Shown here: one piece after another, positions 21,387 through 33,889 of the stretch
Layout of the letters: every line of letters starts with the position of its first letter
Position numbering within the stretch: the first letter of the stretch is position 1
From: Physcomitrium patens
Lineage: Eukaryota > Streptophyta > Bryopsida > Funariales > Funariaceae
Reading direction: 5' to 3'
Assembly: GCF_000002425.4 (NCBI RefSeq)
Contig: NC_037253.1
Location: 11,399,065-11,463,064, forward strand
Length of the DNA: 64,000 nucleotides
Notes under the pieces: generated by a model
The model's database searches: none
Seen by the model: the letters and a program-made list of their open reading frames with translations, nothing else
Told to the model about the DNA's origin: nothing
Made by a program: the position numbers and the translations under genes

Positions 21387-24300
21387 CTATAATAGGGACT
21401 GTGCGGCTGGAACCTTGCACAACTTCTAGTAAAGGTCCTATTCTCTCCTCAGAGCCCTCTCCTTGTTTTACATTAAATATTATTTTAGGACCTAAACATT
21501 ACAAAGTCTTTGCCTTGTTAGATTCAGGAGCCTCAGCGTGTTTTTTAGATGAAGAATTTACTAAAAGACATAGCATATCTTTAGTAAAGAAAACTAAACC
21601 TGTTCATGTAGAAGTCATAGATGGTCGTCCATTGTCTTCTGGAGATATTACTCACGAAACCCTTCCTATAGAAGTAATAATCAATGGACATAATAGTTTT
21701 GTAGTATTTAATATCATTAGATCTCCCTCTAATCCAGTCATTTTAGGTTTATCATGGTTAGAAAAATACAACCGTCAAATAGATTGGATTTCCCGAAGTC
21801 TTACTTTCTCTAAAAGTATAACTAACAGTGTAGTTAAGCAAGTAGAGAGTCATAAGTCCAGTTCAATTAAACCCATATTTATAGGTGCAAAAGCTTTCTT
21901 GCATGCTGCTACGAAGGAATCACCATACATTATTTATGCTACACCCATTTCTACTGGTGAAAAGACTTCAAGTGGCATTCCAAGCTAATATCAAGAATTT
22001 CAAGATGTATTTGAAAAAAAGAATGCGTATACACTCCCGGAACATCGTCCCTATGATTGTTCAATTGACCTTCAAGAAGGAGCACAACCGCCATTCGGAC
22101 CAATCTATAGTTTATCACAAAATGAGTTGGCTGAACTCAAGGAGTATATTGAAGAAAATCTAGCCAAGAATTTCATACGCCATTCTAAATCTCCGGCAGG
22201 AGCTCCAATTCTATTTGTGAAGAAAAAAGATGGATCATTGCGGATGTGTGTTGATTATCGAGGACTCAACAAGATTACCATCCAAAACAGGTATCCACTA
22301 TCTTTAATATCCGGACTTCGTGATCAACTGAATCAAGCTAAGATCTATACAAAAATAGATCTTCGAAGAGCATACAATCTAGTATGCATCAAAGAAGGAG
22401 ATGAATGGAAGACTTCGTTTCGAACTAGGTATGGACATTTTGAATACAATGTCATGCCTTTTGGACTTACAAATGCACTAGTAGCTTTTCAACATATAAT
22501 GAATGATGTTTTTCGAGAGTTTTTGGACGATTTTGTGGTATATTATCTAGACGACATCTTGATCTATTCTAAGAATCCAAAAGAATATGAACTTCATGTT
22601 CGTCGTGTGTTACAAAAATTAAGAGATGCAGGACTCTATGCCAAGATAGAAAAGTGTGTATTCCACACTACTCAAGTTGATTTCTTAGATTACATCATTT
22701 CAAATGATGGACTTATGATGGATCCTAAGAAAGTTCAAACTATTATAGATTGGAAGATCCCAAAAACGGTAAGAGATGTCCAATGTTTTTTGGGATTTGC
22801 CAACTACTATCGGATCTTCATCAAAGACTTCTCTCGAGTTGCAGCTCCACTTATACGTTTGACTTGTAAAGACAAACTCCAATGGAATCAAGAAGCGAAA
22901 GTTGCTTTTGAATCTTTGAAGACAACGTTTGTTTCTGCACCAATCTTGCATCGTGTTGATTTTTCCAAAGCATTCTTTATGGAAACAGATGCATCAAACT
23001 TTGCTTTGGGTGCGGTTTTATCACAAATGGGAACAGATGACAAACTTCATCCAGTAGCCTTTCATTCAAGAAAATTCTCAACAGCAGAAATCATTTATGA
23101 GATCCACGACAAAAAACTTCTTACAATTGTGGATTCTTTTCAAGAATGGCGTCATTATCTAGAAGGCGCTTCTAGTCCAGTCATCGTGTACACGGATCAC
23201 AAGAACCTCGAATATTTTATGTCAGCACGCGTATTCAATCATCGCCAAACTCGTTGGAGCATGTCTTTATTAAGATTCGAGATCATCATCACTTATCGGC
23301 CAGGAAAACAACAAGGTTTATCTGATGCCTTGTATAGACGTTCTTATCTTTCACCAAAAGAAGGAGATGTAGCTTTTGAGCAACAAAGAATGGTTCTCTT
23401 GAAGCCAAAACAATTTCATTTTCGAGCAATAAAATCAACATTGACTGTTGATTTAACTTTCCTTAAGCAAGTCCAGTTAAGTATGTCTTCAGACCCTCTT
23501 GTTCATGATATCAAGAACAATTCTTCTAAATCTCATGATCCATCTAAATTTGAATTCAAGAACAACCTACTCTATTTCGAAGGACGCCTATATGTTCCAG
23601 AAGGAGAAGCTCGTTTACGTGTTGTTCAAGCTCGTCACGACTTTCCAACAGCAAGACATTTCGGATATAATAAGACTTTGGAGTTGATATCTAGGGATTT
23701 TTGGTGGCCTCAAATGTGGAAGGCAGTTAAAGATTTTGTACAATCATGTGAAGTTTGCTCAAGATCGAAAACTCCTCGTCATCGACCTTTTGGACTTCTT
23801 CAGCCATTACCCATTCCAGAACAACCATGGTCTTCTGTTTCTATGGACTTCATCACAGATCTTCTAATCTCAGGTTCTTATGACTCTATATTCGTGATAG
23901 TAGATCGTTTTACTAAGATGGCACATTTTGTACCATGTACAAAATCTATCACAAGTGAAGAAACAGCTAAGCTCTTTCTTGACAATATCTATCGCTATCA
24001 TGGATTATCCAAGGATATTATATCAGATAGGGGAACTCAATTTGTATCAAGATTTTGGCGAACTCTTTTCAAGATTCTTAAAGTGGATATAAAACTATCT
24101 TCGACATTCCATCCTCAAATTGATGGACAAACGGAGCGTGTTAATCAAGTTTTGGAGCAATATTTAAGATGTACCATTAATTACCAACAAGATGATTGGA
24201 CAACTCTTTTACCATTGGCAGAGTTTGCTTACAATAACACGATACACTCTTCTACAAAACAAACACCTTTCTTTGCTAATTATGGTTATCATCCACGACT

Positions 24301-24889
24301 TGATACTTTTGACTTTTCAAAAGTTGATAATCCTGCTGCGAAAGATTTGGCAATCCATTTATCAGAGCTACATGCAACGATGAAGGCATAGTTAAAAGAG
24401 GCTCAACAACAACAAAAGGTCAATGCGGATATCTATCGAAAGGAACAACCATCATTCGTCTTGGGTGATAAGGTATGGCTACTTCATCGCAATATTAAGA
24501 CCACTCGTCCTTGTGACAAGTTAGACTATCGAAGGCTGGGACCATTTTCTATTTCTGCACATATCAATCCAGTTGCAAATCGTTTACATCTATCGGAGTC
24601 AATGAAAATCCATCCAGTATTCCACGTGTCTCTTTTTGAACCATACAAGATAGTGGACATACCAAGAAGACGACAAGCTCCATCTCCTCCTATAAAAGTG
24701 GACAATAATGAAGAGTTTGAAGTAGAAGAAGTCTTAGATTCAAGGCGACGCCGAAATAAATTAAAATATCTTATCCTTTGGCGTGGATATGGTATTAGTA
24801 AACGCACATGGGAGCCAATAAAGAATCTTGCAAATGCAGCAAAGGCGGTGGAGGCTTTTCATCGACGACATCCATCAAAATCAAGATGA
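21362..24889 (+). pseudogene. pol: pol of element A: protease, RT, RNase H, integrase, chromodomain (two internal stops)
   Basis: One frame runs from 21362 to TGA at 24887-24889, broken by TAA at 21986-21988 and TAG at 24389-24391. Protease shows LLDSGASACFLD. Reverse transcriptase shows KIDLRRAYNLV, MPFGLTNA and the catalytic YLDDILIYS. RNase H begins METDASNFALGAVL, but reads HDKKLLTIV where family members have Glu after the first Lys, so a catalytic acid appears lost; copy B retains Glu there. Integrase has an HHCC-type zinc domain ending CEVCSRSK and a D,D,E core at SMDF, SDRGTQF and the Glu of GQTERVNQ. After the last stop the protein ends in a chromodomain (VEEVLDSRRR...YLILWRGYG...TWEP). 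Pol overlaps the end of gag in another frame by about 25 bases, which could be programmed or a small indel. Confidence 0.93.
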
Positions 24890-24956
24890 AAACCTTCTTT
24901 ATAAAAGAAACAACTTCTAGGCAAGATAACACTCTACTTTCAATTCTTGTTTGTAG

Positions 24957-25406
24957 CTTCGTTGTAGTAGTGGCGCTCAAGAGATAGAGAACCAACAACC
25001 AGCGGATTCAACTCAAGAGCCTTCATTTGCTGACCTGCCGAACGAGACATTACGATTGTCACAACCTTCAAGACGACGCAATTGAGATGAAGATCTTCAA
25101 GAACGACATGTTCTTCCTCGAATAGATGGTGAGATACAACGCGTTTGGTATCACGATTTGGGACGGGACTCCCGATGTTTGGTGATTTTGCTAGAGGTAG
25201 GAACAACTCCTGATGGTGTTCCAAATATGCTATTTGAAGGAAGTTACGAAGGCCTCAACAATGATCAAATAATTGGTTGGTCTTCCCGCCCTGATATGGG
25301 ACACTACCGATGGTTGAGAGGCCCTATCAATCATCTTCGAAGAGAACAGAGATCAGAGTATGTGGCGAATACAATTCGTCACATCATAGATTTTCTCAAC
25401 ATATGA
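24957..25406 (+). pseudogene. Extra 3' reading frame of the element A family (ORF3), one internal stop
   Basis: Downstream of pol, in another frame, an ATG-less open stretch of 149 codons runs to TGA at 25404-25406, with a single TGA at 25083-25085. It opens right after TTTGTAG, a typical splice acceptor following a T-rich tract (24936-24956), so it is probably reached by splicing. The upstream part is polar (ENQQPADSTQEPSFADLPNE). The downstream part is compact and well formed (EGSYEGLNNDQIIGW, MGHYRWLRGPINHLRRE, NTIRHIIDFLNI). I do not recognise a family. Old copy B retains an alignable version at about 61720-62130 with the same acceptor, so this is a family feature rather than chance. Confidence 0.6.
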
Positions 25407-25433
25407 TAACCGTTCCTCGTGGAACTCGTCCCT

Positions 25434-25447
25434 AGAATGGGGGGTAA
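25434..25447 (+). other. Polypurine tract of element A
   Basis: AGAATGGGGGGTAA immediately precedes the 3' LTR and fits the plus-strand primer site of LTR elements. Confidence 0.8.
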
Positions 25448-26010
25448 TGTCACGGCTATAAACATGTAAGCTAATAATTACATATAGAAATAGGTAGAAG
25501 TAAGTAAAAGTAGATAAAAGTAAGTTAATTCTATAATATTTAATATGGAAGCTTCTTAGAAGCTTCCTAAACGTTGCTTTGACTTCATAGGTATCTTTAA
25601 TTGACTTTTTGGATTAGAAACGTGGTCAACAAGTTGGCCATGTGCCACACATGTTGTTAGCTTGAAGATCAAGCTAACTATGTGGCCCACACATAGAAAA
25701 ACTTGCCTTGTAAGTCAAGGCATGTGTCCTACAAAGTCAACACATATTGGAGGTCCTATAGAACGTCGCCACATAGCCCCTAGTTAGATAGTATATATAG
25801 AGACAAGAGTGAAGGCTTCTTCACTCTTGTCAACTCCTTTCTTGCTTCTAGTCTAGTTTCAAGGGTCTCTAGTTTTCTTGTCTTTTGGCAATAGCCATTC
25901 CAGTTTTTCTTTCAATATATATACTTGTTTATATATATATATTATTACCTCTCTTTGAGTGAAGGCTTACTTGTCTGAATTGTTTTTTCATCGAGTTCTT
26001 GTCCTTGACA
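25448..26010 (+). repeat. 3' LTR of element A
   Basis: Starts TGTCACGG and ends TTGACA, and is followed by the TCATG target duplication at 26011-26015. It carries the same stem-loops, TATA box and eleven-base self-primer block as the 5' copy. It is two bases longer because of one extra TA unit. Confidence 0.93.
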
Positions 26011-26056
26011 TCATGAGGAGTGTAGCAATATTAATTGGAGATGTAGCATTAATAAT

Positions 26057-26057
26057 T

Positions 26058-26114
<57 letters not shown>
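26057..26114. repeat. (TA)n microsatellite
   Basis: Nearly thirty uninterrupted TA units just outside the right arm of the inverted-repeat element. Confidence 0.95.
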
Positions 26115-26117
<3 letters not shown>

Positions 26118-27117
26118 TATTAAATTATATTTCTAATACACTATAGTTGCTATTATTATAATCATATTATATATTTTTTCTACTTATTATAGATAAAACT
26201 TAGTAAACTTTCTCAACACTAATAATTGTTTCCTATATGGATTCCGAAAAGAAAGATGGAAGAAGAAGGTGATAGAAGACAATTGTGAATAGTACCTTTT
26301 GTTTGGTGAGGAGAACAAAGAGAACACTTTTGCAACACTACAATACATTGTAAATCATATTTGGTGGATCTTCATGATTTCTTACAAGCAATTTATAGAA
26401 AATTTGGTATCATTAGTGGTTAACTTGATAGAATTGCAATTGTATGTGTTTTCTTTTTGACTAAACCTTAATGAAATAATTCCATGATGTTTGCATTTTT
26501 TTTATATTCATGTGAATTTATATTTGATTACTTAATAGATATATTAATAATATAGATTTTAGAAAATAGTATACATATTACCTTAAAAACATCAAATTTT
26601 ATTTTTTTATAGAATATACTATAATATTTATTATTATTCTATTTTAAAAATAATTTAGTTTAATATTATTTAAATTATAGAAAATTTTATTTTTACAGAA
26701 CTATGCATGAATAACTAAAAATTTAGACAATATTTGCAAGCTTAGTATACATAAGCTTGAACAAAGATGAATTAAAAATCTCTAAAATATTGTGATAAAT
26801 CTTGCTTACATTTTGGAATATAGAAATGATTTTATTTTGGCATTTAATTTTTTAAAATAATATATTTGTTGTAAAATATGATAAAATTTTATTACAATTT
26901 ATTTTAAAACTACATTTAAATGGATTACCATCAACTTATACTTAACAATATTATTAAAGACATTTGTGATTAAATACATAAAGATCTATACATTAAGTTA
27001 ACTCAGCTAAAGAAAATGTGATCAAAATAAATATGTTATTAAAATAAAAGGTATTATCATAATGATATTAAAATATATATTCTTTAATTTTAATGCTTTG
27101 AAAAAGATTAAAAAATT

Positions 27118-27168
<51 letters not shown>

Positions 27169-29050
27169 AATTCACATATAAAGATCTTATAGTTTTATGG
27201 GTTTATTTAAACAAAACTTATAATAGCTTTCTTTTACAAATGTTGTAGACTTATAGAAATTTTAAAGTGTATTATTTAGTTTTAAAAAATTCTTTAGCTG
27301 TAAATATGTAAAAGTAAGTTTTAAGCACATTAAAATGAATTAAAAAAATTATGCTAAGGTAATCAAAGAAAATTTTGATTTTTCTTCTATTTGTTTTCTA
27401 CTGTTTTGGTAGAACATATCTATCTTTGATTTAGAAATTTTTTTATTTCTACTCATGTTCGACTAAAATCCATGTTCTATGCAGTTCGCTTGCTCACATG
27501 CTCATCATAGAAAAATTATATAAAACCATAATTTTATAATATTTATATAATTTTTAAAAAATATAATATTTATAATTTATTTTTCAAATTGAATGAATAA
27601 AAATAAAGATCATTAAGATTTTAACATTGCATTATTTGTGATTTATAGTTTCTTGGTTTAAAGATTAATCATACACTTTTTTATGTATATAAAAATGTAA
27701 ATTTACATATTTAATTATTTTAAGTATTTTTAATGCCATCAAAATTCTTGCTACTCCCATTACAACTTATTTTATTGGATTTCTATTATTTTTTTATAAA
27801 AAATAAATTCACTTCTTATAAAACAAATCTAAAAATTTCTTTTCAATAGAAATTTTTAGATTTGAAAAGATAATTATATAAAAAAATAACAAAAAATAAT
27901 ATATATCAAATAAAAAAATATCCATAAAAAGAAATAACATAAGTATTTGTGATAACATATTAATTTATGACTCAAATAATAAATTCCAATTTTTACAAAT
28001 ATTGCAAAACTTTAAGAGATTTTTAATTAAATTGACTTTAATGTTTTTTTTCTTAAAAAAATATTTTCTATAAAATTTTCATTAACTAATTTGCCAAATT
28101 ATAAACAAAAGAATTAAATAAGGGACACCTTAATCTTACCAATGCAAGTTTTGAACCATCATTTTTTTATTTGATAAATATTATTTTTTGTTATTTTTTA
28201 AATTAAATATTTATTATATTTTTGTAATAATGTAAGTTTTGTATACTAGTTTCATGTATTTAATATCAAAACACACAAGACCATTGCACTTTCTTTACAA
28301 ACCAACTTTACAAAAGAACATAAATTAGTAAAGTTAGATCTTAAATTTTATAATTTACTTTTAAATAAATAATCTCTTAAGTATTTCACTTTATTTTTTT
28401 TAGACTTTTAATTTACATTGAGTCATTCATCTCAAAAAAAATTGAAAATATATTGTTTAGATGTAGAAAAATGATTTTGTTTTTGTACTTTACAAATATA
28501 AATAAATAATCTAATGTAAAATAAACAAAGCATTGATTTTATAGGGATTTTTCATATGAATCTCTGGAAACAAAATTTACATTTGAAGCACTATAGACAA
28601 ATTTTGCGTAGCTCATTATTATGAGTATGACACAAGTGTAGGCATGCTCTGATCTATTGTCTATTTGTTGTGCAAACTTGCAATAACAAGCAAGCAAAAG
28701 GCAACAAGCTAATCAATCTACATAAATAAATCAACATAAATTAGTACATTTAATCTTCTATGAAAGCAACAAGTGTTGGAATTCTAGTTAGACGAATATT
28801 TTGTACCAATTACAAGGTCTTTGGTTTGATTCTAAGTAAAATAAATTATATGCATATATTTTTGGTCTACTCTCATCACCCTTGAGCTACCAACTTGTGA
28901 GGATACTAAATAATTTTTTTGAATGTACCCATATTGATCCTCTAAATGAACACCAAATCTCAAACATTCATGTGGCTTGGTTTCCTAACAAACATCCAAA
29001 CATTGATTATCAATACCCATTTTACCTCTACAATTATGTCCAATAGTATT
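26115..29050. other. AT-rich DNA, no gene seen
   Basis: Dense stops in all frames and a further (TA)n run near 27127-27159. Apart from the SINE-like stretch near 28780, I see nothing recognisable. Confidence 0.6.
28776..28900 (+). repeat. Possible tRNA-derived SINE remnant
   Basis: TCTAGTTAGACGAA (28783-28796) resembles a polymerase III A box. GGTTTGATTCT (28823-28833) resembles a B box about 30 bp later. The spacing and the phrase around 28810-28833 recall the T-arm region of a tRNA. No full cloverleaf can be folded by eye and no tail or target duplication is clear. Confidence 0.3.
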
Positions 29051-30780
29051 TTGCCCTCGTGGCACGTAGTACATAAAGATCAATAGGAATGTTCCCTAGG
29101 AGGCGAACTTCAGATTCTCCAGGTAATGTGGCCCCGCGCAGTGTGAACGCGAAAAATAGAACAGTCAAATTCTCTCGCCACGTCAGATTTTCAGATTTAT
29201 CGCGGGTAGCCATCCTGACGGGCCAGAGTGAAAAAAAATAAATGAGCTTTCCTAAATTACTGTGAAGGTGGCGAGAAACGCTGCCCCAATAAAAGCGGAG
29301 ACGGATGAAAAAGGAAAAGGCTGGAGGGTGGGGTGCGTAGGGATCAGAGCAGGTTGTAACACTGTAATCGAGGTGGGTCGGAGTGATGAGGGTTGGACTA
29401 GGTCCACATCATCTGACATGCTGGCACTCTGCCACCTCTGCCACCCTGGCAGCCTTTGATGGCGAGCAGGGGCAGGCTTTCTTCGCAGGGCAGACGAATG
29501 GGCTCAGGGCAGGCTAGGGCACCTGTGAACGCTCCTTCATCAATCTGTTCATCCACCCATTTGGATGAATGTTCGATGTCGCCATTACGGTTCCAGAGAG
29601 TTGCCTTGCAAGTGAATTTCCATTTTGCAGTTTAAACCAGGCGCCAGTGATTGCAGCAGCTTTCGGTTTGACCAAAAAACTAATTGTACAACCCTGGCAT
29701 AATAGTATTTTATTCGAGTTTAAATTTATGGCATATTTATAGTAAAGTATTTCAAAAAGAAGAAATGGAAGCGGTCGGATGGTTACATGACATGTGTGTA
29801 AAATATGTAGGAACCAACTTGGGTGCAATGCAACTTTTAAGCTAATTTGTTAGCTCATTTCCTTATGACATACATTTTCGTATCCAGCAAAAAAAAAAAA
29901 AAAAAAAAAGTGTTATGGAATGGATGGTTTTGTGGATATAGTGAGAACATGGAATGAAACCAGCACATGAACCTGGACAATTTAATTGTATTCAAGCATA
30001 GTGATTAGTATTATGATGGAAAAAAACATTAAAATATTATTTAATACACATTTCTGAGAAGCAGACGCTGATTATAATTCAGCGGCATGGTAGGTTAAAG
30101 AATTTGGGGGGTTCCCAGACCACTTGGGGGGGGGGTGCAGTTCCAAGGGACGGCCATAGGACCCCCTTGTTTGTTAATTTGTTAGTTTTTATATGTAATT
30201 TTGTTTTTTGTGTTTTTCTGAAACACTGGTTGACGTGGTGTTGTCGTCTTGCCTGCAGCTTTCACAGCATATTGTTCATACCATCCAAGTATATACACCA
30301 ACCAATCTGATCACAAAATCCAATTGCATTCTTTAATACTACTACTCCATGTACTCCACTCCTTCAACAGACGTTACATTTTCCGGTATTAAGCTCCCAG
30401 ATGAGAGACACTTTGGAATTGGGTACACAGGGCTCCGTATCCCCTAATCACGTGTATAGGGAACGATACCCGGCACCACTGGTAAAGATACCACCGTGAA
30501 TGGGGGTTGAGGGCATAAGCTAACACGTGCCGGGTAAAGATGGTCATGGGCATGCAGAATGTGGCACGATGGTAAGGAGCCAGTTGGAATGAACTCCTGA
30601 TGGATGGATGTTCGTTCATCCAAAGTGGCCTGGAACGGTATCTTTGTGGGTGTTGATGGTTGTTTCAACTGAACCTTCGTGAGCACAACGTGGAATTCAT
30701 TTAGAAAAATTGCGACAACAAAATTGTGAGTAATATTTAAGGTACAGTGATTGAGATTCTTTCACTTATCTTAGAAATCA
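29051..30780. other. Balanced-GC patch without a recognised gene
   Basis: Composition rises at 29060-29640 and again at 30060-30690. Frames up to 104 codons occur (29514-29828, minus) but show no known motif. An A-run at 29889-29909 and a G10 run near 30126 are present. It may hold gene debris or regulatory sequence. Confidence 0.35.
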
Positions 30781-30787
30781 AAATTCA

Positions 30788-30824
<37 letters not shown>

Positions 30825-31205
30825 TTGAATGTTGATTGTTATAGATTTAAATTTGCTCAACTAAATATTTACACATTAAATAATTTTGATAGGTTCAAGA
30901 TTATATCATGAATATTATTGTTAAATATTTTTGAGCTCATGACGTCATTTTTAAAGTTAAACTAAACTTTGCAATATATATGACACTTTTAAAAAATAAA
31001 TAAATTAATAAATTATTATTTTTGTTAATAAGAAATAGACACATCTACAACAATAAATGATGTATTATTTACTTAAAATAAAAATTTAAGGTCGTGTATG
31101 TGAATTATGTTTTTTTTTTTTTTTTTTTTTTTTTTTGTATTAAAGACAAATTATGTTAATATGACTAATACAACAAAATCAAATCTTTAACCATCTCTTT
31201 ATTAT

Positions 31206-31247
<42 letters not shown>

Positions 31248-31560
31248 GAGATATTTTCTTCTTAATTAAAAGAAGTTAGAAGAAAAAATCATTCTTTAAA
31301 ACCTTTGATGCTGAGTCATTGCTCTTTAAAGTTACCATACTTTTACCAAAATACAATTAAATTAACTATTATCCTTTTATTGCAACATGAAACTATCTTC
31401 TAATATAGAAACTTCACCTTTATGCAATAAGAAATTACACTATATATAGGAAAATATTAAGATGATCCACCCATTTACTAAATTGATCCACCCTATTGTG
31501 GGGATAGATAGGGGTCAGGATGAAGAAGGTTGGGAATATAGGGAGTATGGCTTAGAAACA

Positions 31561-31601
<41 letters not shown>

Positions 31602-32460
31602 TTTTCTCTTTGATAGGATGATAGTATGATTTTATATTAACAAATACAAAAATATTATAAAATTTATAAATGAAAAAATACAAAAATAATATAAATTTAT
31701 TGATAGGATGATAGTATGATTTTTTCATTTTTGTATTTATGAACAAATAAATATATTTTCACATAGAGATATACATTTCAAAATAGAGAATTTTAATTTT
31801 GGCAACTTCTTTATAAAAAAAAGTTATGTCACCAAACTTTAAAAAAAATTGATAAATATAATCCTCCTATTGCAACTCAATACAATTATAGGGAATAAAA
31901 CTAAATATCTTATTCATTTATTAAAAAAAACTTCTCTTTAAACATTATTTATTGATTTTATCTAAAGCTTCACATTACTTTATTTTTATAGCCATTGTCT
32001 TTTCAAAATTATAATATATATACATGTATTTTTAGGTGCCAATATTAAAAAAGAAAAATAAAAAATTATATTTTTTTATTATAAAATATTTAGAATTACC
32101 AATAAAATATTTTAAGATCTTAAATATAGAATTCTATAATTAGTTTTCTTTGTTGTTCTTATCAATCATAAGGGTGTTTGTGTAAATAAATGTATTTGTT
32201 TTTGTTTTAACTTTTACATTCAAAATACAAATTTATTTTCTAGAAATATATTAATGGTCATTAAGATGGTTTTTTGTTTGAAAAGTTAGAGTATTATTTA
32301 ATGTTACAGTTTCAATTTATTAAAAAATCTAAGTGCAACATTCATCCTATTCTGTTAAAGAATTATTATTATTATTACTAGATATTGTATGATCACCTGG
32401 ATGAAAGTGATTAAATAATTGAATTAATATTTAATATGGATTCTATACTTATGTCATTCT
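30781..32460. other. AT-rich DNA with microsatellites, no gene seen
   Basis: TA runs at about 30789-30821, 31209-31245 and 31567-31597, and a T-run at about 31111-31136. No domain or exon is visible. Confidence 0.6.
31610..31723. repeat. 24-bp direct repeat with 90-bp period
   Basis: The 24 bases at 31610-31633 (TTGATAGGATG...) recur exactly at 31700-31723. The sequence between contains ATACAAAAAT repeats. Confidence 0.8.
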
Positions 32461-33889
32461 TACTTTTTAACTCCAGGAATATTTACCAAAATGAAAATAA
32501 TTACAATTTTTAGGTAAATTGTTTTCTTTCTACGAAAAGTATTACTATTATCCAGAATCGGATGAATGTTGCACGGTGGATGGATGAATAACTGGCGGCA
32601 TTCGAATGGATGGGGGAATGAGAAGGAAGAAAAGGGCATCGACCTCAGGACAAGGAAAAAGCGTTGGAGGAGGAGGAGAATTCCCCAGCCTCCACGCCAG
32701 TTCCGGACGGAACCGTCATAACCCCACGCCCATTCCAGGCAGATTGTGGAGGCCCTACACGCCGGCACATAAAGAAACGAAATGGGGTTTGTGGTGCGAG
32801 AAAACACAACCTGTTGTTCCGCGTGATTGCCCAATCATGTAGGATTCTTCGTGGTTTTGTTCGGAAATTAGGGCACATCTTCCCTGCCCAGACTGGAAAA
32901 AGTCCAGCCTCATTATCCTTGAGGTGACCAGTGTATTTACTGATTGGCAGAATCGGAATGGGGGAGAGTGTATACTGTACCGGGGGAGGACTGTACAGTG
33001 AGGTAGATGGGCACAGTGGAAAAAATGGTGTGACTTGATTGAGATAGGAGTAGAGAGTTCCTCTTTTTCCTGCTTTTCGAGCTTGTATCAATACCGGGAT
33101 GCGTCGTTAAACATTGTTTAAATCCCAATGGTAGATCGATTCTCTACAGTACATTTTATCGGTATACATGAAAAACTACATCGTTTTTATGATACTGGCA
33201 TACTCTGTAGACTAATCGGATAGTTCCTACGTATCCTTTTCTTTTTCTTTCTTTCTTTACGTCCTTTTCTCGGATTGGCAGCGTTGTAATCAGATATCAA
33301 CTGGAAATTGTTTTTGAGGTGAGTGTCGTGCATAAAATTGTGTGCTGGGATATGGCAATTCTGTGTCCCAGCGATATGAAGCTATGCAGTGCGCGGAGAA
33401 TGAGAATGTTGGCAAATGATATCATAATCACGAAGCAATATAATCATGTTGCGGTGAAGAATTTTCCCAGTGTCGCCCACCACACTTTCGGAGGTCGGAT
33501 TCCTTTGAGCAACGTACGATACATGAGCACGAGGATGTGAAGCCCAGAATCACTGCGAAAACACGGAGAGAGAGAGAGTCAGAGAGAAAGAAACCAGACA
33601 CATTCACAAACAATATGGGTGCATGAGTGGGTCTGGCTACCTGCTTTCCAACAACGAACAACCATGTCACAGATGAGAAAAGACCTCGCAATCGCGGAAC
33701 ACTGGTAAGGAGAATGGGTTTCTTCGATGGGTCACATGCGCTTAGCAGAACGAGAAAGAAATGAAGACAGGGAGAGTGAGAGATTGGGGTAGAGGGAGAT
33801 GCGAAGGAGTGAGAGCGGGCGTCATTATTAGGGGAGCGACAGATCCCTGGGCGTGGGAACCGGAGGATCCGGTGAGGCTGGTCGGAGCA
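32461..33889. other. Balanced-GC region upstream of the ZF-HD gene, no recognised gene
   Basis: Long overlapping frames exist on the minus strand (32645-33091, 148 codons; 33428-34081, 217 codons), but their products are compositionally odd, unlike any family I know, and the second runs across the CT-rich leader of the next gene. I treat them as chance frames in promoter-distal DNA. Confidence 0.35.

Larger units (their letters stand above)
19615..26010 (+). mobile_element. Ty3/gypsy chromovirus-type LTR retrotransposon, element A (6.4 kb)
   Basis: The element is complete in structure: 5' LTR 19615-20175, gag, protease-RT-RNase H-integrase-chromodomain pol, an extra 3' frame, a polypurine tract and 3' LTR 25448-26010, bounded by TCATG duplications. 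The LTRs differ at about sixteen positions plus one 2-bp TA indel by eye (about 97 percent identical), mostly transitions, so insertion was fairly recent. In-frame stops in gag, pol and the extra frame make this copy non-autonomous as it stands. It lies inside a MITE-like inverted repeat. The chromodomain at the pol C-terminus places it among chromoviruses; I cannot assign a named clade. Confidence 0.95.
19233..26066. mobile_element. Imperfect inverted-repeat (MITE-like) element split by LTR element A
   Basis: The left arm (about 19236-19284) and the right arm (about 26018-26066) are inverted copies. Both carry TATATAGAAAA, CTACATCTCCAATT and ATATTGCTACACT, and roughly 42 of 47 bases match by eye. 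The match seems to continue inward through ACCTCC on the left (about 19292) and GGAGGT on the right (19605-19610). Removing element A and one copy of its target duplication leaves a hairpin-forming unit of about 430 bp, typical in size for a MITE. A (TA)n(TG)n tract at 19379-19441 lies inside it. No transposase is present and the family is unknown. Confidence 0.6.

Noticed and set aside
32645..33091. 148-codon minus-strand open frame
   Set aside because: Overlapping frames of similar length exist on the other strand, and none shows a family motif, codon pattern or splice context.
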